Assembly (NCBI GenBank): GCA_014879565.1
Contig: JACSRW010000021.1
Span: 57,616 to 121,615 of the forward strand
Direction of reading: 5' to 3'
From: Chitinophagaceae bacterium
GTDB taxonomy: Bacteria > Bacteroidota > Bacteroidia > Chitinophagales > Chitinophagaceae
Length of the DNA stretch: 64,000 nucleotides
Shown here: piece by piece, positions 27,491-36,607 of the stretch
Layout of the letters: the number at the start of each line of letters is the position of its first letter
How positions within the stretch are numbered: position 1 is the stretch's first letter
Program-made: the position numbers and the translations under genes
The notes under the pieces: generated by a model
The model's database searches: none
Told to the model about the DNA's origin: nothing
Seen by the model: the letters and a program-made list of their open reading frames with translations, nothing else

Positions 27491-28735
27491 ATGGCGAAAA
27501 ACCCCCTGCATTGCTCCTTTTGTGGCCGGAGCCGCGATGAAGTGAAGATCCTGATAGCAGGCCAGGAAGGGCATATCTGTGAAAACTGCGTGGAGCATGC
27601 CCGTGAGATCATTGAGCAGGAACTGACAATAAAAGACGAAAAAGCCAATGCTTCATTTAAGCTGTCGGTAAAAAAACCGATGGAAATCAAGAAGTTCCTG
27701 GATGAATATGCCATCGGACAGGAGGAGGCCAAAAAAGTGCTGGCGGTGGCCGTTTACAATCATTACAAACGGTTACAGCATAAGACAGCCGATCTGAATG
27801 CCGGCAATGAGATTGAAATAGAAAAAAGTAATATTATCATGGTGGGCGAAACTGGAACAGGGAAAACCCTGCTTGCCAAAAGTATCGCCCGGATGCTCAA
27901 TGTTCCCTTTGCTATTGTGGACGCCACTGTGTTTACAGAAGCTGGTTATGTAGGAGAGGATGTGGAAAGCATTCTTACCCGCCTGCTGCAGGTTTGTAAT
28001 TATGATGTGGCAGCCGCTGAAAGAGGGATTGTGTATATTGACGAAATTGATAAAATTGCCCGCAAAGGAGACAACCCTTCCATTACCCGTGATGTAAGTG
28101 GTGAGGGTGTGCAGCAGGGTATGCTGAAACTGCTGGAAGGTACTGATGTACTGGTGCCCCCCCAGGGCGGACGCAAACACCCTGAGCAAAAGCTCATAAA
28201 AATCAATACCCAGAATATACTTTTTATTTGTGGCGGCGCCTTTGACGGTATTGATAAAATTATTGCCCGCCGGGTACAGACCAATACCATCGGCTTTAAT
28301 GTGGATAAGGAACAGCAGGATAGCATGAAAAAGAATCTCCTGCGTTATGTAAATGCCACTGACCTGAAACAGTTCGGCCTGATCCCTGAATTACTGGGCC
28401 GTTTACCGGTGGTAACCCACCTGGATCCCCTGGATGCAGCCACACTCCGGGCCATTCTTACCGAACCTAAAAACGCCCTGGTAAAACAATACACCAAATT
28501 GTTTGAACTGGAAGGCATCCGGCTTGTCATTGAAGAAGATGTTCTGGACTTTATGGTGGAGAAAGCCATGGAGTACAAACTTGGCGCCCGTGGCTTACGC
28601 AGTATCTGCGAAAATATTCTAATTGATGCCATGTACGAACTGCCCTCATCCCAGGAGACCCAGTTTGTGCTTGACCTTGAATACACCAAACGTAAGTTTG
28701 ACAAGAGCAAGCTGAGTATGCTGAAAGTAGCCTGA
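27491..28735 (+). CDS. clpX: ATP-dependent Clp protease ATP-binding subunit ClpX
   Basis: An AAA+ hexameric unfoldase that feeds substrates to ClpP. The 414-residue protein has the N-terminal four-Cys zinc-binding domain (CSFCGRS ... CENC), Walker A GETGTGKT, the GYVGEDVE pore region, Walker [12 protein letters not shown], and sensor motifs before a C-terminal AAA lid ([13 protein letters not shown]). The length matches the family. It has its own promoter element and a terminator-like hairpin at 28775, so it can be expressed apart from the clpP genes. Confidence 0.97.
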   Translation: MAKNPLHCSFCGRSRDEVKILIAGQEGHICENCVEHAREIIEQELTIKDEKANASFKLSVKKPMEIKKFLDEYAIGQEEAKKVLAVAVYNHYKRLQHKTADLNAGNEIEIEKSNIIMVGETGTGKTLLAKSIARMLNVPFAIVDATVFTEAGYVGEDVESILTRLLQVCNYDVAAAERGIVYIDEIDKIARKGDNPSITRDVSGEGVQQGMLKLLEGTDVLVPPQGGRKHPEQKLIKINTQNILFICGGAFDGIDKIIARRVQTNTIGFNVDKEQQDSMKKNLLRYVNATDLKQFGLIPELLGRLPVVTHLDPLDAATLRAILTEPKNALVKQYTKLFELEGIRLVIEEDVLDFMVEKAMEYKLGARGLRSICENILIDAMYELPSSQETQFVLDLEYTKRKFDKSKLSMLKVA

Positions 28736-28774
28736 GGAGAAGGGAAGCAGGATCCGGGTATAAATAACTGATTA

Positions 28775-28799
28775 AAAGGTTTGGCGCTGCCAAACCTTT
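28775..28799 (+). terminator. Hairpin after clpX
   Basis: A perfect 11-bp stem (AAAGGTTTGGC at 28775-28785, loop GCT, GCCAAACCTTT at 28789-28799) follows the clpX stop by 39 bases. Only a short T-rich tail follows, and a possible -7 box for the next small gene (ATATTTTG, 28801-28808) starts immediately after it. Confidence 0.8.
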
Positions 28800-28828
28800 C
28801 ATATTTTGCGGATAATAAAACAGCTACT

Positions 28829-28975
28829 ATGCAGGAACTGATTGAAAAACTGAAAGCAGAAGCCGGACTCACGGATGAGCAGGCAAAAAAAGCCATTGCG
28901 GCTATTAAAAGTTTTGTGGTGGAAAAATTTCCGATGCTGGAAGGCGCCGTTAATAATGTATTTGGCGGGGAATAA
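28829..28975 (+). CDS. Small helical protein, 48 aa
   Basis: A short gene encoding MQELIEKLKAEAGLTDEQ and onward, ending NNVFGGE. It is predicted to be two or three amphipathic helices with no membrane segment. The sequence has the composition of a folded small protein, with a TDEQAKKAIAAI helix start and a hydrophobic third helix. It lies between the clpX hairpin and a convergent 41-aa gene. The start ATG at 28829 is preferred over upstream non-ATG codons because the region before it holds the hairpin and a possible promoter. I do not assign a function. Confidence 0.7.
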   Translation: MQELIEKLKAEAGLTDEQAKKAIAAIKSFVVEKFPMLEGAVNNVFGGE

Positions 28976-28995
28976 TCCGGCAACCGTCTTCTTCT

Positions 28996-29121
28996 TTAAC
29001 GGATAACAGCGCAACGTTTACCCCGGGGGTTATTCGCTGCCTGGTAAGGGGTCATGGCACGGGAACAGGACTGGATAAGAAAACTGACAATAAGGATACC
29101 TGCTAATATTCTTCCTTTCAT
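28996..29121 (-). CDS. Very small putative lipoprotein, 41 aa
   Basis: A 41-codon frame starting ATG at 29121, preceded by CCGGAG as a possible ribosome binding site. Residues 1-19 are a lipoprotein signal with lipobox LIQSC, so the mature chain would be only 23 residues: a short polar segment ending in a basic GKRCAVIR tail with a second Cys. A longer in-frame extension to 29304 exists, but it would bury the signal peptide internally and is rejected. It is downstream of the last PUL gene on the same strand, 117 bases after its stop, and may or may not be cotranscribed. No function is known to me. Confidence 0.55.
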   Translation of the reverse strand: MKGRILAGILIVSFLIQSCSRAMTPYQAANNPRGKRCAVIR

Positions 29122-29237
29122 GACTCCGGATTGTGGCGTGAAGGTACAATCCGAACCCGGGTGATACAATAGCAAAAACCGCCAGCCCCGTACGTAATTG
29201 ATCTGTCGTATTAAAGGAAAATTGCTTTGTATAAATC

Positions 29238-30188
29238 CTACCTGTATCGCAACAGGTACTGACGGACCAGCCGGCCCCATTCTTTTACCACCGCATGCCC
29301 CCATCTGCCCTTTGAACGGGCGGAGGGCTCCAGAACCGAACAGGTTTCCTTTTTGTCAGATACCGACCAGGCAACCCAGCTCAGTTTCCGCTGGTCCATC
29401 CATCGCACATACGCATCCCACTCTTCCCGGTCAAGCGGACCGTCACCGGTAGCTTCCATACCGGCACATTCTGAAATAAAAACAGGGAGTCCTTTCAGAA
29501 TGGCTTCATCTGTCCGGTCACGCAGCCATTTTTTGTGTGTACCGGCATAAAAATGCATGGTATACATCAGGTTCGTATAGCCGCTCACAGGATCAGCAGC
29601 CGCCAGGTGGATATCCTGATCCCACCGGGGTGAGCCCACCAGAATAATATTATCCGGATCACGCTCCCGTATAGCCGCAATTACGTGTTGCGAGTAACGT
29701 TTCACTTCCTGCCAGGTTTCGTAATCGGGTTCATTGAATATTTCCCAGATTACATGCGGGTACTTCCCGTAATCAGCTGCCATCCGTGAAAAAAAATCAA
29801 CCGCTTCCTTTTCATGAATATTATGATCATGCCAGTCAACGATTACATAAACATCCATCCGGATACAGGCCTCCACTACTTTCCGGATCAGTCTTTCAGA
29901 TTCAGCCGGCTGCTGAAGATATCCGCGTTCATTCAGTTCAATACCCATGGAAGCCCTGACAACTGTACTCCCCCATTTCCGCACGAGTTCTTTCACCGCG
30001 CCCTTATTATAAAAGCGTGGCCAGAGATTATGCCATCCAAAACTCATACCGTGCAGAACCACCGGCTCACCGGAAACATCCACCAGCTGAACACCCTTAA
30101 CGGATAACTGCCCGTGCTGTTTTACGGGTTGTGCCGGCAGGGCTGCTGCTGCCATTAACAAAGCCAGGACAACAGAAAAATGTTTCAT
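29238..30188 (-). CDS. Glycoside hydrolase family 5 endoglucanase-like enzyme
   Basis: An exported 316-residue clan GH-A hydrolase. A signal peptide covers residues 1-19 (ending ALPAQ). The TIM barrel shows the GH5 acid/base Glu153 in WEIFNEPDY and the nucleophile Glu240 in FISECAGM. The early HGMSFGWHNLW segment resembles subfamily GH5_2, whose members are mostly endo-beta-1,4-glucanases. It is the last gene of the hemicellulose PUL. Likely substrates are glucan or glucomannan linkages, distinguishing it from the mannanase-like GH5 at 49622. The subfamily call is from memory of motifs, not a search. Confidence 0.85.
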   Translation of the reverse strand: MKHFSVVLALLMAAAALPAQPVKQHGQLSVKGVQLVDVSGEPVVLHGMSFGWHNLWPRFYNKGAVKELVRKWGSTVVRASMGIELNERGYLQQPAESERLIRKVVEACIRMDVYVIVDWHDHNIHEKEAVDFFSRMAADYGKYPHVIWEIFNEPDYETWQEVKRYSQHVIAAIRERDPDNIILVGSPRWDQDIHLAAADPVSGYTNLMYTMHFYAGTHKKWLRDRTDEAILKGLPVFISECAGMEATGDGPLDREEWDAYVRWMDQRKLSWVAWSVSDKKETCSVLEPSARSKGRWGHAVVKEWGRLVRQYLLRYR

Positions 30189-30200
30189 AGTTTCTTTTTT

Positions 30201-32186
30201 TTATAAAGGAGAAAGCCGGATCGCGAAACCTCCCCCCGGAGCCAGTTGCACCTGCAAGGATTGGGAAGAATTGATTTCCCTGGTTTCTTTCCGGTAATCC
30301 GTTGCATCCCTGTCCGCATTCGCTCCGTCCCGGAAAATCTCCGCTTTATATCGGCCCGCCGGCAGGAAGGAAAAATCAAGGGTGACCACTCGCTCATTCC
30401 AGTTCGTCAGCCCCCCAATATACCAGTCAGTCCCCTTTCTCCTGGCCACAACGGCATATTCTCCAAACCGGCCGTCAAGGGCAATGGTTTCGCTGAAGCT
30501 GGCAGGAATAGCAGCAATAAAATCTGTACACTCCTGCTCTTTTGTATAAACCGATGGATTATCAGCCAGCATCTGAAGCGGCGCTTCATATACAATATAC
30601 ATCGCCAGCTGGCTGCAACGGGTACCGAGACTTTGGGGAAGACTATGGCTGGGAAAAGCATTTTTCCGCGTGCGGTTACGGAAAGCGCCGGGAGTATAAT
30701 CCATCGGACCGGCCACCATCCGGACAAAAGGAAGTCTTACCGCATGTTCTGCTACCCGGTCATCCGCACTCCACTTCATATATTCCATTCCGCGCACGCC
30801 TTCAAAATTGACCACATTGGGCCAGGTGCGTTGTAATCCCTGTGGCGCAAACACCCCGTGAAAATCAAGCAGCAGTTTATGCCGGGCCGCTGTTTCGGCA
30901 ATTTTGTAACACGACAATACTGCCTTCTGATCGTTCCGGTCAATAAAATCCACTTTAAACCCTCTGATTCCCATTGCTGCGTACCGTGCACAAAGACCTT
31001 CTGTATCCTGCAACAGGGCATACCAGGTGGTCCAGAGTATCAGCCCCACATTTTTATTCTTTGCATAGTCCGCCAGTTTCATCAGGTCAACGGCCGGATT
31101 CAGTTTCAGCAGATCCCAGTCATCACTCCATCCTTCATCAAGCACCACATATTCCAGTTTATTCCGGGCCGCAAAATCAATATAGTGTTTATAGGTAAGG
31201 GTGTTGATCCCCGCCTTAAACGTTACCCCGGTAATATTCCAGTCATTCCACCAGTCCCAGGCCACTTTGCCGGTTTTAATCCACGAAGGGTCTGCAATCC
31301 GGGAAGGCTCAGACAAACGCTGAACCATATCATTGTTCAGCAGTTCCCTGTCATGATCACTGATTACTAGTACCCTCCAAGGAAAATGGCGTACCCCCCG
31401 GATACGTGCTATATAATGCTCCCGGCTGGTTACGGCATAATTGATCCCATATTTACCACGGGTGGCTTCTTCCGCCGGGAATGATGCAAAAGCGCTATTC
31501 AGGCTGTTTGGTCTTCCGGAATGTTTCTGAACAAACATAGCCGGATAATCCTGTACATCGGCCTCCAGCAAAACGGCTTTTACCGTATCATTATATTGTA
31601 TAAGAAGAGGCAGATAACCCAGTGTATCGGGAGGCATATCTTCCATACGGGTGGATGTATAGAATTCTTCAAAAGAACAGGAATACTTTTCTCCCTGCCG
31701 CAGGTCGCTGGTGAACGGAATAAATAATTGCGGGTCGTCCGGAAAATGAAATCCGGTTTTTTCCCGGCTGATCAGTTGTTCTTTATCCAGCATAGTGTAG
31801 AATCTGCAGGCCACCCCGTCATCATAAGCCCGGAACAATACCCCGTAACCTCCTTTGTATTGCAGATCCAGTTCATTGTATTCATTCTGTACACTGTCTT
31901 TTTTATAGGCAATGGCTGCAAAAGCGCCTGAAAATTTATTCTTCTTTACAGAACGGATAAAGGCTGCCCCCATTGGAAACAGGGAAATATTACTTTCCAA
32001 ACCCAGCGGCGAGGGACTGAGAACAGGAATTGGTCCATGGCTAACAGACCAGTGCAGGGCAGTATCCGCCTGTATGCGTATTGTGTTCCTTCCCTGCGGC
32101 GAATGTAACTCCCAGCTTTTTGTTTGCTGCCCGCCCGCTGTAAACACGGTCAGTATCAATATAAGCGTGATCCCCTTTTTCCGCAT
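30201..32186 (-). CDS. Glycoside hydrolase family 97, probable retaining alpha-galactosidase
   Basis: A 661-residue exported enzyme (signal peptide residues 1-19) with the GH97 layout: N-terminal beta-sandwich, central TIM barrel from about residue 305, and C-terminal beta domain. GH97 contains inverting alpha-glucosidases (SusB type) and retaining alpha-galactosidases. Here Asp413 in GFKVDFID fits the retaining nucleophile, with Glu468 in GMEYMKW as acid/base. The 55-residue separation is the same as I recall for the characterised Bacteroides enzyme BtGal97b. Alpha-galactosidase activity fits the mannan context, where it would remove galactosyl side chains. It is packed 12 bases from GH5 and 3 bases from the reductase gene. 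Confidence 0.85.
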   Translation of the reverse strand: MRKKGITLILILTVFTAGGQQTKSWELHSPQGRNTIRIQADTALHWSVSHGPIPVLSPSPLGLESNISLFPMGAAFIRSVKKNKFSGAFAAIAYKKDSVQNEYNELDLQYKGGYGVLFRAYDDGVACRFYTMLDKEQLISREKTGFHFPDDPQLFIPFTSDLRQGEKYSCSFEEFYTSTRMEDMPPDTLGYLPLLIQYNDTVKAVLLEADVQDYPAMFVQKHSGRPNSLNSAFASFPAEEATRGKYGINYAVTSREHYIARIRGVRHFPWRVLVISDHDRELLNNDMVQRLSEPSRIADPSWIKTGKVAWDWWNDWNITGVTFKAGINTLTYKHYIDFAARNKLEYVVLDEGWSDDWDLLKLNPAVDLMKLADYAKNKNVGLILWTTWYALLQDTEGLCARYAAMGIRGFKVDFIDRNDQKAVLSCYKIAETAARHKLLLDFHGVFAPQGLQRTWPNVVNFEGVRGMEYMKWSADDRVAEHAVRLPFVRMVAGPMDYTPGAFRNRTRKNAFPSHSLPQSLGTRCSQLAMYIVYEAPLQMLADNPSVYTKEQECTDFIAAIPASFSETIALDGRFGEYAVVARRKGTDWYIGGLTNWNERVVTLDFSFLPAGRYKAEIFRDGANADRDATDYRKETREINSSQSLQVQLAPGGGFAIRLSPL

Positions 32187-32189
32187 GGC

Positions 32190-33206
32190 TTATGAATTAA
32201 GAATAGTTTCAATTGCTGCTAATTCTCCGGCCGTAAAAGCCGGACCGTTCTGGGCCTCCAGACTGTTCTCCAGCTGTTCGAGGTTGCTGGCTCCGATTAA
32301 AACGGACGTCACCCGCGGATCGCGCAGCAACCAGGCAATGGCCATTTGTGCCAGTGTCTGCCCCCTGTTTCCAGCCAGCTTATTGAGTTTTTTAATCCGT
32401 TCCAGCATTTCTGCCGGAAGATCTTTTTCCCCGATAGCGCCATTGGGCAAGCCGCGTCCGGCCCTGGAATCAGCCGGCACCCCTTTGAGGTATTTATCAG
32501 TTAACCGGCCCTGGGCAAGCGGTGAAAATACAATACACCCCATCCCCTCTTCTTCCGTTACATCGAGTAGTGACCGCTTATCGTCTGTAGCTGGTTTTTC
32601 CACCCACCGGTCGAGCAGGGAATAACGCGGCTGGTTCAGGAGACAGGAAGTGCCCAGTTCTTTCAGAATGGCAGCCGCTTTACGGGTACGGGCGGCATCA
32701 TAATTTGATATGCCCGCATACAATGCCCTTCCGCTGCGAACGATATAATCAAGCGCCTGCATCGTTTCTTCAACCGGTGTATGCGGATCCGGCCGGTGGG
32801 AATAAAATACGTCCACATATTCCAGTCCCATCCGTTTAAGACTCTGATCACAACTGGCTACAAGGGATTTTTTTGACCCCCATTCTCCGTAAGGGCCGGG
32901 CCACATATAATAACCGGCTTTGGTGGATATAAAAAGTTCGTCCCGGTAAGCCGCCAGTTCATCTTTCAGCATCCGTCCAAAATTCCTTTCAGCTTCTCCT
33001 CCGGGTGGGCCATAATTATTAGCCAGGTCAAAATGGTTAACCCCCCTGTCAAAAGCGCCAAGTACAATATGCTTCATTTTCGCATATTCGTCAGCGGTAC
33101 CAAAATTCTGCCATAATCCCAGTGATATCACAGGCAATAGGATACCACTCTTCCCGGAGCGGTTATAACGCATCCGGTTGTATCGGTCAGTTGCTGCAGT
33201 GTACAT
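32190..33206 (-). CDS. Aldo/keto reductase, YghZ-like
   Basis: A cytoplasmic NADPH-dependent oxidoreductase of 338 residues. The catalytic tetrad is visible: Asp and Tyr in HFDLANNYGPPGG, Lys in FISTKAGY, and His in YSHRPDPHTP. Cofactor-binding segments appear near the C-terminus (SVLIGASNLEQLENSL). The closest family I recognise is the YghZ/L-glyceraldehyde 3-phosphate reductase group, also similar to potassium channel beta subunits. It is the only redox enzyme in the PUL and is tightly spaced with GH97. Its sugar or aldehyde substrate is unknown. Confidence 0.88.
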   Translation of the reverse strand: MYTAATDRYNRMRYNRSGKSGILLPVISLGLWQNFGTADEYAKMKHIVLGAFDRGVNHFDLANNYGPPGGEAERNFGRMLKDELAAYRDELFISTKAGYYMWPGPYGEWGSKKSLVASCDQSLKRMGLEYVDVFYSHRPDPHTPVEETMQALDYIVRSGRALYAGISNYDAARTRKAAAILKELGTSCLLNQPRYSLLDRWVEKPATDDKRSLLDVTEEEGMGCIVFSPLAQGRLTDKYLKGVPADSRAGRGLPNGAIGEKDLPAEMLERIKKLNKLAGNRGQTLAQMAIAWLLRDPRVTSVLIGASNLEQLENSLEAQNGPAFTAGELAAIETILNS

Positions 33207-33257
33207 AGATTTGTTTTATACCCTGAAAGCTACACCAGTTCAGTTTGTTGCCCAAAA

Positions 33258-34331
33258 TCAGTTCCATTTCATGATTTTTTTTATCACTGCAGTCAGTTCC
33301 ATGGCGATCTGTCCGTGCTCAGTGACTGAAGGATGGTAATCACAGCCCCCGGTATACGCCTTTTCAAAAACATGATAGCTGATCCGCCTGTCACCCGCAG
33401 ACTGCCGTTGCGCAACTACATCCTGCAGGGCGGACCGTAAAAATTCCCGCAGGTTATTATCTGCCATCGGACTGCTGAGGAGCAGAATCCGGGACCGGGG
33501 ATAATAAAACCGCAGCCGGTTAAGAAATTGCAAATAATTGTTTCGAAACTGATCCGGTGGTTGTATCCCGTCATTCTGTCCCAGGCAGACGGTTACCAGA
33601 TCGGGCTGGTACCGGCCAAAGTCCCAGCCGATTGTATCGTCACGCATGCTGATTTTATCATAAACCTGCGGCATAATAATATCCATATTGCAGCAACTTC
33701 GCATCAGGCCGATTCCGGATACGGAAGAAAGATGTACCTGTGCATTCAGTTGACGGGCCGATACTGCAGCATAACTCAGCCAGGCGTTGTGCTGATCCTG
33801 CCATTTCCCTTTTCCACAGGGAACAGCAGCTGTATCCGCACTGGCCCCGCAGGTAATGGAATTGCCGATTGCTTCTATTTTCCTCGCCGGAAGGGCAGCT
33901 GGTTTCAGGAGCGCTTCACAGCGAACGCCTTCAAATTCCAGGTAACCGATATTCGCTTCCGTATTTTTGCAGAGAATAACCGTATGATTTTTTACTTTGC
34001 CAAGCCAGGGTTTAACAGATATTGTATCTCTTTTTCCGGTAGTCTGCAACCGAACAGCCTGCCCGTCCACTACCAGTTCAATATAATTCTGATTCGTTCC
34101 CCAGAGCTGTTCATCTCTCAGGTAAATAAGTGCATCCTCCCCTTTGAACCGGAAACTTACAGTCACCCCCGGCTGCCAGAATCTGGGTAAATCAGGACGG
34201 GTAAAATCAATCCGGCCCATATAACGGATAAAAGGATGACCGGGTGTATAAAACACGGGGGGCGCAGCCTGAACTCTTTCAATGACCAGCGTTAATAATA
34301 ACAGCAATATGCCTCTGTACAGGAAAATCAT
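33258..34331 (-). CDS. CE2-like SGNH acetylesterase
   Basis: An exported 357-residue esterase. A signal peptide (residues 1-22) is followed by an N-terminal jelly-roll domain (about 30-145) and an SGNH hydrolase domain. The catalytic Ser lies in GNSITCGAS (block I), the oxyanion Asn in GQNDG (block III), and the His in CDYHPSVTEHG (block V). This two-domain order is that of carbohydrate esterase family 2, which removes 6-O-acetyl groups from mannan and xylan. In this operon it would deacetylate glucomannan so that mannanases and GHs can act. It lies 11 bases from the GH3 stop. Confidence 0.85.
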   Translation of the reverse strand: MIFLYRGILLLLLTLVIERVQAAPPVFYTPGHPFIRYMGRIDFTRPDLPRFWQPGVTVSFRFKGEDALIYLRDEQLWGTNQNYIELVVDGQAVRLQTTGKRDTISVKPWLGKVKNHTVILCKNTEANIGYLEFEGVRCEALLKPAALPARKIEAIGNSITCGASADTAAVPCGKGKWQDQHNAWLSYAAVSARQLNAQVHLSSVSGIGLMRSCCNMDIIMPQVYDKISMRDDTIGWDFGRYQPDLVTVCLGQNDGIQPPDQFRNNYLQFLNRLRFYYPRSRILLLSSPMADNNLREFLRSALQDVVAQRQSAGDRRISYHVFEKAYTGGCDYHPSVTEHGQIAMELTAVIKKIMKWN

Positions 34332-34342
34332 GGAGATCCTTG

Positions 34343-36607
34343 TTATAGGTAAGTAAACAGTTTCTTCAGCTCACCGATGATCACTTCAAACTGACCGGGT
34401 TCAGTTACCGTTTTAAGGGATGCATTCACAAAAGCCAGATCTTCCGGTTTAAGGGTGAAGGATATTGTTTTTTCTTCCCCTGGCGCCAGGCTGATTTTTT
34501 CAAAAGCCCGGAGTCGCCTCATACTGGGGGTTATACTGGCATACAGATCACGGGTATAGAGTTCAACAGTATGTTTTCCGGCCCGTTCCCCTGCATTTTT
34601 CACTTTTACACTTACAGTAATGCTGCCACCGGCTTTCATTTGCTCAGAACTGAGCATGAGATCACTGTAAACAAATCTTGTATAACTCAGGCCATACCCA
34701 AAGGGGTACAGAGGATCATAGCCGGTATTGATATTGTCATTAAACACTTCACGGACTTCTTCAGTGGGCTTCCGGTCATACAGCACTATTTCTCCCATAC
34801 TGCGGTGATAGGTAAAGGGCAAACGTCCATTGGGGTTATAGTCTCCGTATAACACATCTGCAATGGCTTCAGCTGTTTTTTTCCCGCTCCAGTACGCCAT
34901 CAGGATTCCTTTGACACCGGGCTCAACTGAGGTAATAAACCGGGGGCGCCCTTCGGTGAGAACGAGGATTACAGGTTTCCCGGTCATGATGGCCGTTTTT
35001 ACCAGCGTCTCCTGTTCTTCAGGCAGTGCCAGGTCGCGGGTATTTCCCGGACTTTCGGCATACGCGTTTTCGCCGATACAAAGAACAATGATATCTGCCC
35101 TGTCAGCTGCCTTACGAAGGGCGTTCGCATCGTAGTTCTGCGGGCTGTCGAATCCCTTCTCCGTGGTGGTGAAAACATTCTCCGCGCCGGCCTTCTCCAC
35201 GAATGCCTGGAAAATAGTCCGGCTGTCTGCCGGATACCATTTGTCCACATTTCCCTGCCAGGTATAACTCCAGCAGCCATTCAGCGCACTCAGACTTTGT
35301 GCCGCGGGACCTGCCACCAGAATTTTTTTATGCTTATGCAGCGGCAGTATATTATCCTGGTTTTTCAGCAGGGTCATGGCTTCTCTTGCGGCATCCAGCG
35401 CATTTTGCTGGTATTCCGGTTTTCCGAAATTGCCAAAACTGGCCGGTTCAGGATAAGGATTATCAAAAAGACCCAGTTTAAATTTCATCACCAGGATCCG
35501 TTTCACTGCATCATCTATCCTGCTCATCGGCACTTCGCCTTTTTTCACCGCTTCAATGAGCAATTCATAAAATGAATAGTCGGACGGAACCATACTCATG
35601 TCAATGCCGGCATTCACGGCCATCACCACGGCTTCGCGGGGACTGGCTGCCACATTATGCCGGTCATGTAACCGCTTGATATCTTCCCAGTCAGTAACAA
35701 TCACCCCTTCAAAGCCCAGTTCTTTCCGCAAAACATCTGTAAGAAGATACCGGCTCGCATGCACCGGCGTGCCGTTGATTTCACTGGAATTGACCATTAC
35801 AGAAGCCGAACCTGTTTTTACCGCCTCCCGGAACTGGGGCAAATAATACTCCCGCAATTCAATTTCCGGCAGATAAATGGGGGTGCGGTCTTTTCCGTTT
35901 CGGGAGGCCGAATAGCCCAGGTAATGTTTCAGACTGGTAGCCACGGCTGTCGGGTTTTTCAATCCGTCTTCCTCATAGGCTTTTACTGCTGCTGCGCCCA
36001 TCGTTTTCACTATATATACATCCTCCCCGTATGTTTCGGGGAACCGGCTCCAGAGCGGCTGGCGGCCGATATCCAGAACAGGTGCAAAATTCCAGCGAAC
36101 GCCGGAAGAACGCAATTCCATGGCTGTTACTTTGGCTGCCTGGCGAACCAGGGCGGGATTTCGGGTGGCTGCCATGGCTAAGTTTTGCGGAAAGAGCGTA
36201 GCACCGAGTGTATAGGTCTGCCCGTGTATAGCATCCAGCCCGTATACTACCGGAATTTTCAGCCGGGTATACTGCACTTCATCCTGGATCTGTTTCATCA
36301 GGTTCCGCCAGATTTCAACCGGCAGGGCATGTGCTGTGGTATTCAGGAGGGAACCTACTTTGTAATCTACCACAGCTTTTTTAAGTGCAGCCGGATCAAT
36401 ACTGCCATCCTCATTGGCCCAGCCTCCTTTGGCAATAACAGCGAGGGTGACCTGTGTCATCTGACCGGCTTTTTCTTCCAGGGTCATTTTCTTAACCAGC
36501 GCGGCTGCCTGTGCTTCCACAGAAACAGCGGGTTTTTGTGCACCGGCACTAATACCGGCAAAAACAGCACAGAAAAGGAATGTATTTTTCATGATCGTTT
36601 GTTTCAT
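34343..36607 (-). CDS. Glycoside hydrolase family 3 beta-glucosidase-like enzyme
   Basis: An exported 754-residue GH3 enzyme. A signal peptide covers residues 1-23. The N-terminal TIM barrel has the nucleophile Asp306 in FEGVIVTDWED and the substrate-binding KHYLGYSASRNGKDR. The alpha/beta sandwich follows (about 400-610), and a fibronectin III-like domain ends the chain. The layout matches periplasmic BglX. It would release glucose or other terminal beta-linked sugars from glucomannan or xyloglucan oligosaccharides. Its start overlaps the GH2 stop by one base (TAATG), so the two are translationally coupled. Confidence 0.92.
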   Translation of the reverse strand: MKQTIMKNTFLFCAVFAGISAGAQKPAVSVEAQAAALVKKMTLEEKAGQMTQVTLAVIAKGGWANEDGSIDPAALKKAVVDYKVGSLLNTTAHALPVEIWRNLMKQIQDEVQYTRLKIPVVYGLDAIHGQTYTLGATLFPQNLAMAATRNPALVRQAAKVTAMELRSSGVRWNFAPVLDIGRQPLWSRFPETYGEDVYIVKTMGAAAVKAYEEDGLKNPTAVATSLKHYLGYSASRNGKDRTPIYLPEIELREYYLPQFREAVKTGSASVMVNSSEINGTPVHASRYLLTDVLRKELGFEGVIVTDWEDIKRLHDRHNVAASPREAVVMAVNAGIDMSMVPSDYSFYELLIEAVKKGEVPMSRIDDAVKRILVMKFKLGLFDNPYPEPASFGNFGKPEYQQNALDAAREAMTLLKNQDNILPLHKHKKILVAGPAAQSLSALNGCWSYTWQGNVDKWYPADSRTIFQAFVEKAGAENVFTTTEKGFDSPQNYDANALRKAADRADIIVLCIGENAYAESPGNTRDLALPEEQETLVKTAIMTGKPVILVLTEGRPRFITSVEPGVKGILMAYWSGKKTAEAIADVLYGDYNPNGRLPFTYHRSMGEIVLYDRKPTEEVREVFNDNINTGYDPLYPFGYGLSYTRFVYSDLMLSSEQMKAGGSITVSVKVKNAGERAGKHTVELYTRDLYASITPSMRRLRAFEKISLAPGEEKTISFTLKPEDLAFVNASLKTVTEPGQFEVIIGELKKLFTYL

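Noticed and set aside
28996..29304. 102-codon version of the small lipoprotein gene
   Set aside because: It would place the lipoprotein signal in the middle of the chain; the inner ATG at 29121 has a ribosome-binding-like site.
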